From: Blasia pusilla
Lineage: Eukaryota; Marchantiophyta; Marchantiopsida; Blasiales
Direction of reading: 5' to 3'
Assembly (NCBI GenBank): GCA_050084515.1
Contig: CM114275.1
Location: 2,418,001 to 2,482,000 of the forward strand
Length of the DNA: 64,000 bases
Positions within the stretch are counted from its first letter, which is position 1, and each line of letters starts with the position of its first letter. Positions 50,501 through 62,399 of the stretch are shown here, piece by piece. The translations under genes and the position numbers were made by a program. The notes below the pieces were generated by a model. The model searched no databases and had not been told where the DNA came from. It was given only the letters and a program-made list of their open reading frames with translations.

Positions 50501-53076
50501 CATTTGAAAGTGAATAACGATAACCCAAGGGGTACATGCGCTCTCGAGGCTCTGCGATCACCTTCAATCGTAGGAATGAATCTGGATCTGCATTCTAAAT
50601 CGCCATTCGATGACCGTTTTCCACTTCTAGAGACCTCCATTAGCCCTGGAGTGACCCAGACAAGGGCTCAGAGCTGCGGTTCTGCCACCAACTCTTCAAC
50701 TTTCACATCGAACTCTAGCAGTCAAAGATATTCTATGGACCAAGACTCCACGGTGTATGCTGTATCTGGAACAGAAATAGAGTTACTGAAGATGGAGTCT
50801 ATTGCTTCTTCGGTCAGTGCCACTACGTCTGGGATTGGAAGATACGACACTGCTGGTGAATTTTTGTTCCCGGAGGCAGCTGTGACAGAATCTGGAGGTA
50901 TGACTTCATAGCGTCAATTTAGCCTTGACTTATGACATGCTAGTGCTATGGTTCATTAAAATATAGAGGGTCAGTTTAAGTACGACATTCAGACCGCGCC
51001 TGCTCCTCCTACAACAACAACAACTAGTTTACTGACTACTTAGGCTTCGAGTCTGTGCAGATGAAGCAGCATTGCCCACGGTCGGTGGAAGAAGTTTAAC
51101 CAATTCAAGTCCGCAGCTTCGCATAGGAATCATTCCTGCCGGTTCTACAGACACGGTTGCCATGAGGTACGAACCTCGCTAAATGAAAGGATAGCTACAA
51201 CTAAGATTATAAACGATACTGTTGGATTTCTGGTATGATTTGATGAAGACCTGTTAATATAGTGAATATTTCATTGTTTCTTCTGATGGAGTGCTGTGCA
51301 AAGTCTTGAAAAAGCTTCTTCTCTAAGTAGTCTGTATGAATGCATAACGAGCTAAGAAAGAAGCCTAGAGGGCAAAGCTGGAGGTCACGGCAGCTCTCAC
51401 TTCTTTCAGAGTGCTATAACGTCAATGGATAAATTTGAACGTTACCGATGACGCAACAGATGGTTTGCTTGCTCAGCACAACGGGAAGTCGAAGTGCAAT
51501 CACTGCAGCCCTGCACATCTTACTGGGGGATAGTATGCCATTGGACATTGTCAAAGTTACAGGTTGGAAAAGAACTGCCCAGTCTGGGGAAGAGACCCCA
51601 CGAGTGCGCTATGCGGCTTCCTTCGCAGGGTATGGATGCATTAGCAGTTTTCCCTCGTCATGTCCAACTTCACTTCGAATATTGATATCTTTGTATAGAT
51701 GTGAATTCTTCCCAAGCATATAGAAGCTGGACAGTTTTCAGTTTTGGAAGCTGCTAGTCATGGAAAGTGTTCGGCTACATCATATGGGAGAGAACTAAAT
51801 ATCGTACATCTTCTATTTTTCCCAGTTATGGTTTTTATGGGGACGTCATGAAAGACAGTGAAAACCTGCGGTGGTTGGGTCCTGCAAGATACGATATCGC
51901 AGGCATTATGGTCTTCTTGAAACACAAGTAGGTACCATTAAGCTTTCTCTCTGTGACAAGTTGGAGTGTCGCGGGAATGTCACGATGTTAGATTGGAGAA
52001 AAAATCCGTGCCTCCAAGGATTAATCGTTAATTAAGATTAGCACTCTCCTCCAGCACGTGGATTACTTTCTTCGGATCAATCCGTTCCCTTGTGTGGCAT
52101 GTAATCGTTTGCGTTTTAAGGAAGCGCTCAGTTTCAACCAAACTCTTTTTACTTCAATGGTGCAGAAAATACAAGGCAGAAGTTTCTTTCTTGGACATGC
52201 TACAAGAGACGAGCGGAAAAGAGTCTAAGGGCTCAAAAAGAGAACAGACTGTTATTTGCCGTGTCAATTGCGGAATCTGTGCCCAAGGTTTTGATCTGAA
52301 CCATCTGATAGAAGATAAGGACCAGAAAGAAGTGAACATCGATGAGTTGCAGCAACAAAAGCCTAAATGGCGCACAATACGGGGTTCATTTCACAACGTT
52401 GGGGGTGCTGTGATGTCGTGTCGAAATGACAAAGCGCCAGATGGATTAGCTGCACACGCTCATCTGGCAGACGGTCTTCTTCATCTGATTCTCATTCGGC
52501 CGTGTTCGCGGCCATCATATTTGAGGTACGTCTGACATGCTTGTGTTTGGATAAGCGCAGCATGCCTGGAGTGTGCATTTAATTGTAGTCGCCGCCCCGA
52601 CTTGTGAAGCGAATTACTGGTGTCGTAGGTGACAGAGTGGTTAGTAGTCACTGGAACACAACTCTCACCACGTGTCTCAATTGGATGCATGCTCATCAGG
52701 CAGCTGATAACTTTGACAAGAAGGGGAGCAGATCCACTCGATTTTGATTTTGTGGAGCACCACAAAGTGAGTGACTCGTCGTTATTATGCGATTCTTATC
52801 GGTGCATGTGAGGACAAAACTTTTGATGTTTTCGCTTGTTGGTCTTTTGAATGGCAGCAACCTAAAGGTCGGTCGTTGCTTTCTACGTATTTCTCGCTCC
52901 TAATCACTCCAGCTGATTTGCAATATGGTCGTTTCCAGACCCCCGCATTCACCTTCACGTCTCTGGGTGAAGAAAGTGTTTGGAATATCGATGGAGAACT
53001 TTTCCCAGCGCACCAACTCTCGGCACAAGTCTGTAGGGGCTTAGTCAATGTATTTGCCCGTGGTCCAGAGTTCTGA
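47527..53076 (+). CDS. CERK: Ceramide kinase (CERK, ACD5-like), 13-14 exons
   Basis: Phosphorylates ceramide to ceramide-1-phosphate. Exons: optional 47,527-47,535 (ATG CCT CGG/GTAAGC), 47,744-48,193, 48,877-49,029, 49,298-49,465, 49,639-49,731, 49,861-49,953, 50,384-50,897, 51,061-51,166, 51,477-51,629, 51,826-51,927, 52,166-52,525, 52,700-52,766 and 52,939-53,076. All phases join to one frame of 798 residues (801 with the first exon), with GT-AG introns and no internal stop. Kinase signatures: LVLVNPYGGKRDG, VVVGGDGLFNEVLNGL (~residue 316), IGIIPAGSTDTVAM (~513), YAASFAGYGFYGDV, AVMSCRNDKAPDGL, FTFTSLGEESVWNIDGE. CRVNCGIC gives C-X3-C-X2-C, known in plant CERKs. The N-terminal ~250 residues contain a PH-like region (GQVTATLLRDSLGWQLID). 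The first ~100 residues look longer than in the Arabidopsis protein. A Ser-rich insert of ~130 residues follows GGDG. In plants CERK loss raises ceramide and promotes cell death. Confidence 0.93.
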
Positions 53077-54164
53077 CCTCCAGCAATTCCACAGATAATC
53101 TGAGGTCTACAAGCAACAGACCCGACACAATTGCGTAGAGCTGATATCTCCAGAAGAGGCTCACCTGTAGATTCTAGCATCGTCATGCCTAAATGATGGT
53201 TCTTGGCAAGGAAGTCCGTTCCGAATGAACTAATTCCGGAAGGTGTGCGGAGGCCGTGCGTTTGAACAAGCGGAGCAATTCTCCTGCGGCCGGTGCTCTT
53301 TTTCGATTAACAAATTTAATCACGGCTCCTACTCATAGGAGCGACATGCCTATCAGTAGCGTGAATGGTGACACGTCGAGTTGAGATACAGGGACGGTGA
53401 ATGGTAGTTACGACACGTCGAGTTCAGATGAAGAGGCCCGGGAGAGCATACAGGTGTCACTAGGCGCGTGTGAGAAATGGATGGTGTCCCATGCAGATGA
53501 TCGACGACATTTGGTTACAAGCTAGTTAAGGCCTGTTATTAGGATCTTAAGGATCTGTTAGTTACAATATTAGGAGCTGATAGCGATTGATTAGAACCTA
53601 TCATTAGGATGAAGATAGGGTTAGAAGTAATTTGTTGCTATTTTTGTCCATGAATACGTGTTATGAGGTTATGGGGATGAAATGCCTTTTCTTACCCGAT
53701 TCACATGGGGGTGATATGCCTTTTCTTACCCGACTCGACTCTCCCGAATATATTTCCATTTCGGCTTCGTTCGAGAGGAGTTGGAACGGAGTCCCCAAAC
53801 AGAGTGCTCTGTTTCCTCTTCTTTCCTCCGTTTAGCATTTCAAAAGGGTGGCGGGGTATAATTTCAGGTGAATGGGCACTCTATTTTGAAATTTCACACT
53901 TTGTGATAGTGTAGGTATTCCGGAGAGCTTTCTTCTTCTTTTTTTAAGATGACTTACAAAAAATTGAAGTCGAGAGACTAAAATAGTCATATTTTTTCCA
54001 TCGCAAATTGTCATACCTCATTCTTAGAGTCCAAATGACCACAATGAGAAAATCTTGAAATCCTTTTTTTTTAGACGTACATGCAATATATATTAAAATC
54101 TCATCTATTTTTACGTAGAGTCATTTGCACCATTGAATGAGGATTTGGTTTATGGCGATGATCA
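53077..54164. other. No gene recognised; 3' flank of ceramide kinase
   Basis: It probably includes the 3' UTR. A short direct repeat (ACACGTCGAGTT-AGAT, near 53,371 and 53,413) and another (CCTTTTCTTACCCGA, near 53,686 and 53,719) are visible. No coding region is supported. Confidence 0.4.
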
Positions 54165-55466
54165 TCAACAACATCTATTTCTGAAAAATAAATATGTATG
54201 ATCCATCTCAAGCTCTCTATCATCACTCAAGTAAGCATGTGTGTCACAAAATTCTTTAAACAGCGATGCTTGCACTAGTTCACTTGCGGCTATTCTTCTT
54301 CTCTCAGTTGTACTTCCAAGTTGTGATTGGATAATTCCACCATTCATCCTATCATCCATTGGATTGATGTCTTGCGGTAAGGGTTTTGCACGTGGGATAA
54401 CAAAATTATGGAGAACTCCACATGCAAGCATTATTTTAGAAACCATTTACAAAGACATTGGACAATCACGTAGAAATGTCCATCTTCCTTTAAAATGACC
54501 AAAAGCATTTTCTATTGTCGTTGTTGTCTTTGATGTATGTCTATCAAATATATTTTCCAATGGATTGCCTTGATGTAGGTGTCCATGGAAATGCTTCAAT
54601 AGCCATGGTGATAGGTGATAGGCGGTATCCCCAAGCATTATGGGCGGAATGATTTGAACCTTTCCGTGATCAAGTTGTAATGTGATTTTTGGTTGAGAAA
54701 AGATAGGTTTCTCTTCACTGCATTGAAACACTATGGATTGCCTTAAATGTGGAGTATCATGAGTGGATCCGGGTTTAGTACAACTTAAGCCCCAAAACTT
54801 CATATCGGCATCACATATATCTTGGAGAAGCATCGAGTAATCAGGGTGACGATTCCTATAGTGCTCTGGGAAATATTTCACATCAGGTTTGAATTTAAGT
54901 TTTATGTGAGACCCATCTATGGCTCCTATGATTTGTGAAACTCCACAAATACGCTTATATTTGCCCATTTGTTCAATCATTTCATCAATTATTGGCCATC
55001 TAACATATTTGGCGTACAATTTATGTCTATTCGTTAGAATATCGATGATAATGGATGTGTATTTGACAATTGTCGATTTTCCAATCTCGTATAAGTCACT
55101 CAAGATCCAAAGTGGTGGATTATGGGCAAATCGATAGATAACTACTCCAACACACTTTGCTCTCTCAATTATTTTTCTCGCTCTCTCCCACGTTGGCATA
55201 GGTGGCATGAATGGTTCAATCACATCTACTAGTTTCTGGAAATTTTCAAAAGACTTTCTATATTGACTTCTCATGTGACTGTAAAGAAAATTGTCATTAT
55301 AAGCCCAAACCTCTTTATGAATGACCTCCCACCAAGTGAATTGTCTTGGTATTACCCAAAACTCTCTTCCTCCCTTTGATTGACTTCGATGCCACTCTTC
55401 GATCATGAAATAGAACAAGAATAAACTTTGAATATTAACTTTGTCATCTTCTGTGGTCCCCATCAT
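54165..55466 (-). pseudogene. PIF/Harbinger transposase, intact but for one stop
   Basis: A single minus-strand frame of 433 codons runs from ATG at 55,466 to 54,165, broken only by one TAA at 54,447-54,449, after DCPMSL. Catalytic DDE residues appear intact: D in IIGAIDGSHIKLK, D in KPGSTHDTPH, and E in TIENAFGHFKGRW. Other family blocks are LGDTAYHLSPWLL and ACGVLHNFV. The length is typical for PIF/Harbinger (DDE_Tnp_4) nucleases. The usual partner Myb/SANT-like protein is not seen beside it, and terminal repeats were not located. Host Harbinger-derived genes exist, but the stop and the lack of introns favour a young transposon copy. Confidence 0.9.
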
Positions 55467-55848
55467 AACAGTATGAGCTCGATTTCACTAAACATTCCAC
55501 GTTAGAGAAACCATGCAAAAAATAAGTCAAAAACATCCACAATGATAGCTAAAATAGTCTCAATGAAAATCTCTTTATTTTTCACCAATTATAATACGTA
55601 TGTCCTCTTTGTCGTCCCAAAGAAAGAAAATTTACTAGGCACCACAACAAATGATAACATTATATAAAATATGAAAAGCTCTATGATATGTGTGAATGCT
55701 CTCATCGTCAAATGATCCCTATTTCTTCAACCCGTGAAATAGTTGCCTTTGTATGAAATAAACCCTATTTCTTCAACCTGTAAAATAGCTACCTTTGTCC
55801 AACCCGTTAAGAAAAAAATACTAAAATAAAGGTGAAGGAAGGAAAACA
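55467..55848. other. AT-rich spacer, nothing recognised
   Basis: No open frame or domain. A direct repeat is visible: CCCTATTTCTTCAACC-GT(G)AAATAG-T-CCTTTGT at about 55,727 and 55,769. Confidence 0.4.
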
Positions 55849-55945
55849 GAGCCGCACACGTTTGTGCGGCTCCGTTTCCTCAACCGGAACTGTTCCGACT
55901 ACCACCAGAGCTGAAGAAGGGCGGCTCCATGTGAATCGCCCTTCT
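55849..55945. repeat. Two adjacent GC-rich hairpins
   Basis: The first has arms GAGCCGCACA (55,849-55,858) and TGTGCGGCTC (55,863-55,872) with a 4-nt loop. The second has arms AGAAGGGCG (55,915-55,923) and CGCCCTTCT (55,937-55,945) with a 13-nt loop. Both arms are perfect. They share GGCGGCTCC / TGCGGCTCC sequence. They are unrelated to the 27-nt palindrome. They may be subterminal structure of a small transposon. Confidence 0.7.
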
Positions 55946-56603
55946 CTCTCTTCATCTAATGCAAGTTGTGGCCAGGTTCTACTTGGCTATAATTCGTTGC
56001 TGGTTTAGATTGGCCTATAAGGGATTGCTAGGGCTTGGTAATTACTTATAGCCCAATTTGCACTCTGATGTCCTAGAAGTTTATTTTTGTCACTTTTTCC
56101 CATGAATGTGTTACAAGTTAAAAGGATGTCCTCTTCTGTCTCTTCAACATAAATCATCTAATATAGCAATCGAAAAAAATTATGCCTAGTTGCTGATTGG
56201 TCTGTGCCTCGTGAACTATGCAAGGAAACATTGTTGTTAGGAACATAAGTGACATCACCAAAAGAATATTGTTGTGCGTATACTTGTCGATACACAATCC
56301 ACATCATTGGTTACATCTAGACAACACCAATATTTTTAACACATAGGTAGAACCACTTACATACAAAAATGAATTCGTACATATATACCAAGATCACACA
56401 ACTACTTTCTAACTAGCAATTGGGTCTTCCAAATGCTAGATAGCAAACATCACATCTACCTGACATGATCTACTACTCTCTACACATCTAGCACCGTCGG
56501 TGTCGTCATATTCGCTATATCTCCCAACATATGCCCATCCTCGGGTCTATCTCATCTATCTCCATCTAGGGATATAGATGTATCCATTTTTTGTCCTACA
56601 ACA
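55946..56603. other. No gene recognised
   Basis: Mixed AT-rich sequence without recognisable domains or repeats shared within the window. Confidence 0.4.
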
Positions 56604-56873
56604 GTGCAACTAATCTCTATGTTGATCTCTCCCAAGAGATCTAACACTCTCATAGCCTCGTTTAGATGTTGCCACACAACAAGTATGGTATCCAAGGATA
56701 TCAAGTCCCTACTCCAAGAGCACAACCATCATCTGACTGTGTCTAATCTTGTTCACAAGTATGACTCCACGCTTGCCTCACGAGATCATTTGCACTCCTC
56801 TGCATCAAGTCAACGCTCATACCCAACAACGGTGAAGAGGTCTCTACGTCATGGTAAGAGACACTCACTATAA
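56604..56873 (+). pseudogene. Fragment of the gag-type element (third trace)
   Basis: The first ~35 codons (MLISPKRSNTLIA, HTTSMVSKDI) align with the tail of gag copy 1 (VLIPPKRSNPRIP, HTMGVVSKDI), read there on the minus strand near 345-243. The remainder of the open frame has no match. The true gag frame in this part may be a different one, because the copies also align in an alternate frame. Confidence 0.5.
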
Positions 56874-57514
56874 CATGTCTCTTGGTGAGACTATCCACTA
56901 CTTGGATGTCCTTGTTTTGCACATGCACATCACTACACAACATATCTCGCTGTTACCGAACATACACACAAATACACAAGATCCGATGCTAACTCATGGC
57001 ATCCAAACATCAAGACGGTTACGTTGCAAAATATCTCCAATCGCCCCCCAAGTTGGTGGTTAGGTCCCTCTAACTCTAGATAGCCATATATCAATCCCTA
57101 CCTACTTTGACATACATTTCAAAGACATACTAAGAGCAAAAAGGTCGAGTGCTCATGTGGACACATCGCTAGTTGCCTTCTTGTCATCTATGTCACTGAC
57201 ACGAGTCAGAATCTATAACTACCTTGTATCTACTATATGTACATCTGGGCACATCCATCGATCATCCCCGAGGAACCCTAGCTAGTGAGAGGTGGCGTTA
57301 GACATGCCATATGCCATCCTCTCGAACATCCATCACAAACTATCATAATGGCGGAACCACACAACATAGAGCCCAAGCCTGCAGGAACTAGTACGAACTA
57401 TTGCTAAGCTCAGATCAACTCTACCATTAATGTTAGGAAGGTGACATGGGGCACAATTATGCACATGGTCCTTCCAAATCATACGATTGCTTCACTCCAA
57501 TAAGAGAACACTTA
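56874..57514. other. No gene recognised
   Basis: It could be the continuation of the gag-type element, but no clear domain is visible. Confidence 0.35.
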
Positions 57515-58690
57515 TCATGTCTTTTAGGATAGATCGATGAGATCTAGTAGATCGCCTTTGGAGATACTAGAGGACAACCTCAAGAGGTCAAGGAGGACCT
57601 GCTAAGGCCACGCCTAACTTGAGAGAGTAGGTTTCCCCTTCCTTTCGGCTCATTTGGAGCCATATAGAGAAACTTAATATTTTGGGTAAGTTTTCATTTG
57701 GAGTATAGTTAACTTTCCACTTTGGGAAGTGGCCCTTGACCCGCTATAATAGATCAAGAGCCAAGGAGGTGACCTGCGAGCATAGATTACGAATGAGAGA
57801 TCTTGGGAGAGGGAAGGAGGCATACCTCCAAGAGAGAGAGCTTGAGAGCTCATTCTCTCTTTGTTGAACCTCTTGGCATGAGGCGGCAGAGCTATGGTCC
57901 TCTTTGCCTTGTGTGTGTAATCCAAGCCTTTCATTAGGAGAGTGGGTTTGGTTTGACATGAGAGAGCGTGCACACCATGGAGAGTTTGGTGTGAGATGCG
58001 ATGAGAGATTTGATTGATTTAGAAGGAGAGAATGAGTAAGTGAGAGAGTTTGAATGGGGGAGCTTGCTGGTCACTTGCTATTGTTGCAGGTTGGGGACCG
58101 TATTCCCCCGTTGAGCGGCTCATGGAAGTGCTTACTGGAGCCAAGGGCGGCTTTGGTTGTGCTTTGCGGTTGCTGATTTTTCATGTGGAAGAGTGGCCCG
58201 CGGAAGTGTTGCCCAATTTTTTATAAGGATTGAGTATGGGGGCGGGTTACCCCATGCCGATGCTCCGTGTATCTTGCTGGTTTCTATGTTACACATTTGA
58301 ATTTTTTGTTGGGAGAAATCAGCGCGGAAGCGTTGCAAAATTTTACGTAGGAGAAGGAGACGTTGGGTTGCACAACAATCCCTGTCAATTTTTATTGGAA
58401 GGTCAAATGAAGAAACCAATTCAAGAATGTCGTAGATCGGGAAGCTCTGCACATTTTGGAAGAAATAGTGCACAATTTTATTGGCTGAGGGTGAAGTTAC
58501 GACATTTTTTGTTGGGCTGCCATGCCATCTTTTGAGGAAGGAGTAATTTGCAAATTTTTTGGTAGAAATCCCTACTTGAGGTAGAAAAGTAAAACATGTA
58601 CTTCCAAGTGAATTTTTCACTTGGAAGTACATGTTAGTGAAGAGTTATTTTGGGGAATTTGATACCATTTTCCAGGGTCCGTGTTAGGAA
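57515..58690 (-). repeat. Dispersed repeat R1, copy 3
   Basis: Inverted copy of R1 copy 1, over nearly the same extent. On the minus strand it holds TTGACATGTC-AACC-like, GCCGCCTCATGCCAAGAGGTTCAACAAAGAGAGAAT-core, and CCCCAACCTGCAACAATAGC landmarks, and ends at CTATCCTAAAAGACATGATA (57,515). The antisense open frame near 58,630-58,130 resembles that at 3,791-4,228 in R1 copy 1. Confidence 0.55.
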
Positions 58691-58779
58691 GATTCAGATT
58701 TTTTGTGGACGGGTTGAGTCGTTCACCCGGATTTTAGGGGGTTAGTGTAGTAAGAAAAAGAAAAGGGGGGAGGGGACGT

Positions 58780-59900
58780 CGTTCACCTCTACCGCGTCGT
58801 GGCCCGACTGTCACGCCGACCCAGCTGGGTTGGCCACCGCAACGCCGTTGTCGCTTGCCTGCTATCCCGCTGCTCGCCTCGGCCGCCGCACCCGCTGTGT
58901 CATTTTCAGGCCGCCGTTGCTACCCTACGTGAGCCGCCAGCGAAACCCTGCCTGAGTCGCCGCCGCGCGGTTGGACGCCCAACTGCTCACGGCCCACACT
59001 TTCGCCGGGAATTGTGGCCTTGCCGCCATCGCGTCCCTTAGCAGGTATCTGTCGGAATCTGCCTCCGCGCCTAGGGCCACCGCGATTGCCACTGCCCTGG
59101 GCCCTGCGGTCCTGATTCCGGACCACCCTGCGCCATCCACGTTGCGCTGCAGCCTCTGGTGGCAGCCTCCAAAATTCCCGTCGGAACCCTGCCAAACTGC
59201 GTCCGATTGTCTGGTGTGGGGTCCAGGTGTTGGACTCGCGGCTCCGCGATCGTACTATGTTGTTGCCAGCTGCTCCCACCGTGCCCTCCTACAGCCACGC
59301 GCCTACTTTGTCCGCTGCTGACTAACTGTGGTGCCGTTGCTACCACGCCGCAGTCTCTTAACACAGTTCCGACCCTTACGGCAAGGTACTGCCGCTTACC
59401 GGTTTTCTGCCACTTCACGGCGCCGGTTTAGTTCCGTTCCGTTCAGGGCTCCGTCAGGATACTCCGCCGCTACATACGTGGTTATGTGTGACCGTGTAGC
59501 GCTGCGCCTAGCCATTGACGCCACACAGTTTTTGGCCAGTGCTTGCCATCGACGACATGTTACTTACTTTTTGAGTGATGGGGTCACCATTTCTTTTCCG
59601 CTTTGCTATGGCTTGAGGTGGTAGCCGCTCGACAACGATTGAGTATCGTGTCGTGACGCCCGTAGGCGCAACACGCAACACGCCGCCGATTGCCGCGTCG
59701 TGCCGCTCGTGGCCGCACCGCGCCGTCTCGATCGCGGAGCCGCACCATCATTAAGGAGCAGATTATGTGTTGTTGTTGAGGAGGGTATGAGGTTGAGTGC
59801 CGCACCCCATTTATTGAGTCCCGCATCCCATTACCGAGTGTCGTGCCGTTTGTAGCCGTTTCGTGCCGTTGGTGCCGCACCCTACCGCTGGACCCGCACC
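58780..59900. other. GC-rich block with long overlapping open frames, identity unknown
   Basis: Base composition shifts sharply to CG-rich sequence with many CGCC/GCCG words. Long open frames occur on both strands, an expected by-product of high GC. None shows a recognisable domain. It directly precedes the leader of gag copy 2 and may be the element's LTR. The GCCGCACC/GTGCCGC words also occur near 2,480 beside gag copy 1. Confidence 0.4.
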
Positions 59901-61920
59901 GCACATCGAGGAGATTTGAGCATCGTCAATAGCAGAGGAGTACGACTTGCTGATTGGAGGAGTTTATCTTCACGACCGAGTTGGGATCAAGGTTTGCATT
60001 TGCTGAGGAGCAACATTGACATTATTGTCAGGTTATCCATTCTGGTCTTTTCCCCTGCAAGTGTGAGGGAATTTCCGGGTATTGGGCAGTTATTTGGGGA
60101 TATTGGGTTTCGTGTGATGCAGAGAGCATCATTGATGTATGAGTTTAGGGGACATAGACCTGTGTGGGATGTCTAGAGTTGAGGGTATGTGTTGTTCAGT
60201 GAGACGATAGATCAGTTGATTTACCGCACCACGCCGCTTGTTGCCGCACAACACACGTCTCAATGAAAGAATGTAGATTGAGTGCAGCCTATTTATGTTG
60301 AGTGATTGAGGGATTACTCACGAGATTGAGAGTGATTGGGTGAGAGGGGCCTGAGGGTCATCACGTCGTCCTTTCGGGACTTTGAGAGGCAAGGTGGTCG
60401 ACCTGAGAGTAGCTCTATAGGGTTTACGGGGAGTGGCGTGAGGTTTTGAGGGTCTGCACGTGAGAGACCACCTCGATCTCCTTCTGTGTCATCTTCAGAA
60501 AAGGGGGAGAGCATAGAGGATTTTGTTGGTGAATCATCGCACACCGTGAATGGTCGTACCATTTGGGCCCACAAGATGGACGACCGGGGTAGAGGGCCAG
60601 GTAGGTTTTCACGCGCTATAGGCACTAGGGCGCACGGATTACCATGAGTTCTCCCACAGATGTGCCCAGGAGATTGAGGCATGGCGACTCTACTATGACC
60701 CACACTATACGTCATGGACGGAGCCATTCCCAGATGAGGAGGAGCAGCCAAGAGAGGCTACTTCCTCTTCCACAAGTGATGTTTCAGGAGGGTTAACTCG
60801 CACAGGAGCACTTACACCGTCCAGTTGGGCTCGTCCCACGTTCAACCCCATGGTTGAGTTCTTTGCTCAGTTGAGGACGAGCTACCACAGGATACGGACC
60901 GATAAGTTGTGGAGCATCCACAACTTCTAGAGGCGCTCAGGTGAGAGTTTGCGTAAGGCCTCCACTCGTTTGCGCCGGCTGATTTACGTCACTCAAGGGT
61001 GACAGAGCCCCAGGTTATCCAATCATGGTACGCGATGTTGGACCGAACCCTGCGGATACGAGTGCAAGAGGGGGTGCTTCTTATGAACACCTCACCTATG
61101 TTGAGAGATGTTTTTAGGCAAGAACGTTGAGCGCAACATGGCAAAGGAGAGCGTAGCCACCATGGGTTTTGGGCGAGAGCAATCACGATTGCTTGCACCA
61201 CTAGTGGAGCAATGTGGATTATGATATAGGTTTGTGGCACCACGAGCTCAAGGAGGATATCGGGGGACGTGCCACAGAGACCTGCGCCTTCATATACGAC
61301 TTAGCAGCAGCCGCCTACGATTATTTGTTGGGCTTGTGGTGGAGCCCATCACCTGCACGATTGTACTCGTCAGGGTCATGGACACGTGCCTTAGCATGGA
61401 GGAGGAGATGGTGCTGCACCAGGAGGTTATCAATGTGACTATTATCAAAGGTACGGTCACACACGCGCCGAGTGTTTCAGCATACACCCTAGGTTACGTC
61501 TGGCCCAAGGGCTAGAGAGGGCACCAGAGCGAGTTTCCAGTTTGGGTGGGCCTAGAGGTCGTGCACCATGTGATCCCGTTGGGGGACAAGGAGCTGGAGT
61601 TTCTTGTGGAGGAGGTAGAGTCCCACCACCTAGACGCGTTGAGGGAGACGTCGGGCATGAGTTTGGGATGGTTGCTCAGATACAACAATAGATTGCCGCT
61701 ATGGTACTGAGCTTACCCGATGCCCGGTTCGTGGCATCGACTTCCAATGGAGCACCCAGAGATATGGATGGATGTGCACGACTGTCGAGTTGGAGGCAGC
61801 CATTGTTGTTATACGTGGAGGCACCGCGGAGTTGGATCCATATAGGGGAGAAGCTAGGAAATAGACGAGGCGTCCTTAATCCTTCACGTTGTCCGAGACA
61901 ATGAGGATCCCATCGATGGG
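59901..61920 (+). pseudogene. gag-like retrotransposon relic, copy 2 with leader
   Basis: The leader (59,901-60,314) matches the copy 1 flank at 2,500-1,907. Gag follows from about 60,340 and shifts frame several times: SRRPFGTLRGKVVDLRVAL, then RVTEPQVIQSWYAMLDRTLR (~61,000), then a zinc knuckle CWACGGAHHLHDC (~61,335) and a second degenerate one (YQCDYYQRYGHTRAECFS, ~61,420). A Gly/Pro/Arg tail (GGPRGRAPCDPVGG) ends near MVAQIQQ. The first knuckle keeps both N-terminal cysteines lost in copy 1. Many stops are present. Confidence 0.65.
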
Positions 61921-62399
61921 TCCTGATTAGAGTTCCCATAGAGTTGATGTTGTTGGTGTGCAGGCACAGAGAGCGATGGGAGAAGCGAGTGCAACGACTC
62001 CTATTGCTGGTGCTCTGGAAGAGCATGTGTTGAGTATGATGTTGGGGGCGGCCACGATGGTGTACTGTGCTCTGTTGTTTTTTGCTTCCGATATTATGAT
62101 ATTGGGACGTACGCCCGCCGAGGTTTTCCGGCTGGCCACTACATTATGTGAGCGTGGAGATGGAGTTCCTGCATCAAGTTCAGAGATGATTGCAGAGAAG
62201 GTGATGGACCTACCCTTGGAGCCGATGCTCGGGCCATCCACCTCAGATTCATGGCAGGTTGCGCCTGCTAGGATGGCGAAGATGCCCGCTGCACTTGCGA
62301 TAGTGTCGCGACCCTCATGACCAAACAAGTGCCAAGCGGAACATCGGAACATTAGCGGGCTCACGCTAAGATGGTTTGCTCGTTGGAGTAGTCTCAAAG
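61921..62399 (+). other. Unassigned; one 120-codon open frame
   Basis: An open frame at 61,958-62,320 follows gag copy 2 and could be part of the same element. It has an Ala/Met-rich hydrophobic stretch (MMLGAATMVYCALLFFASDI) and no recognisable domain. Coding status is doubtful. Confidence 0.3.

Noticed and set aside
58799-59624. Protein-coding gene in the GC-rich block
   Set aside because: Long open frames occur on both strands at once, as expected from GC richness, and none shows a domain or splice structure.
61958-62320. Host gene encoding a membrane protein
   Set aside because: One short hydrophobic stretch in a 120-codon frame next to a retroelement relic; no homology recognised and no splice context.
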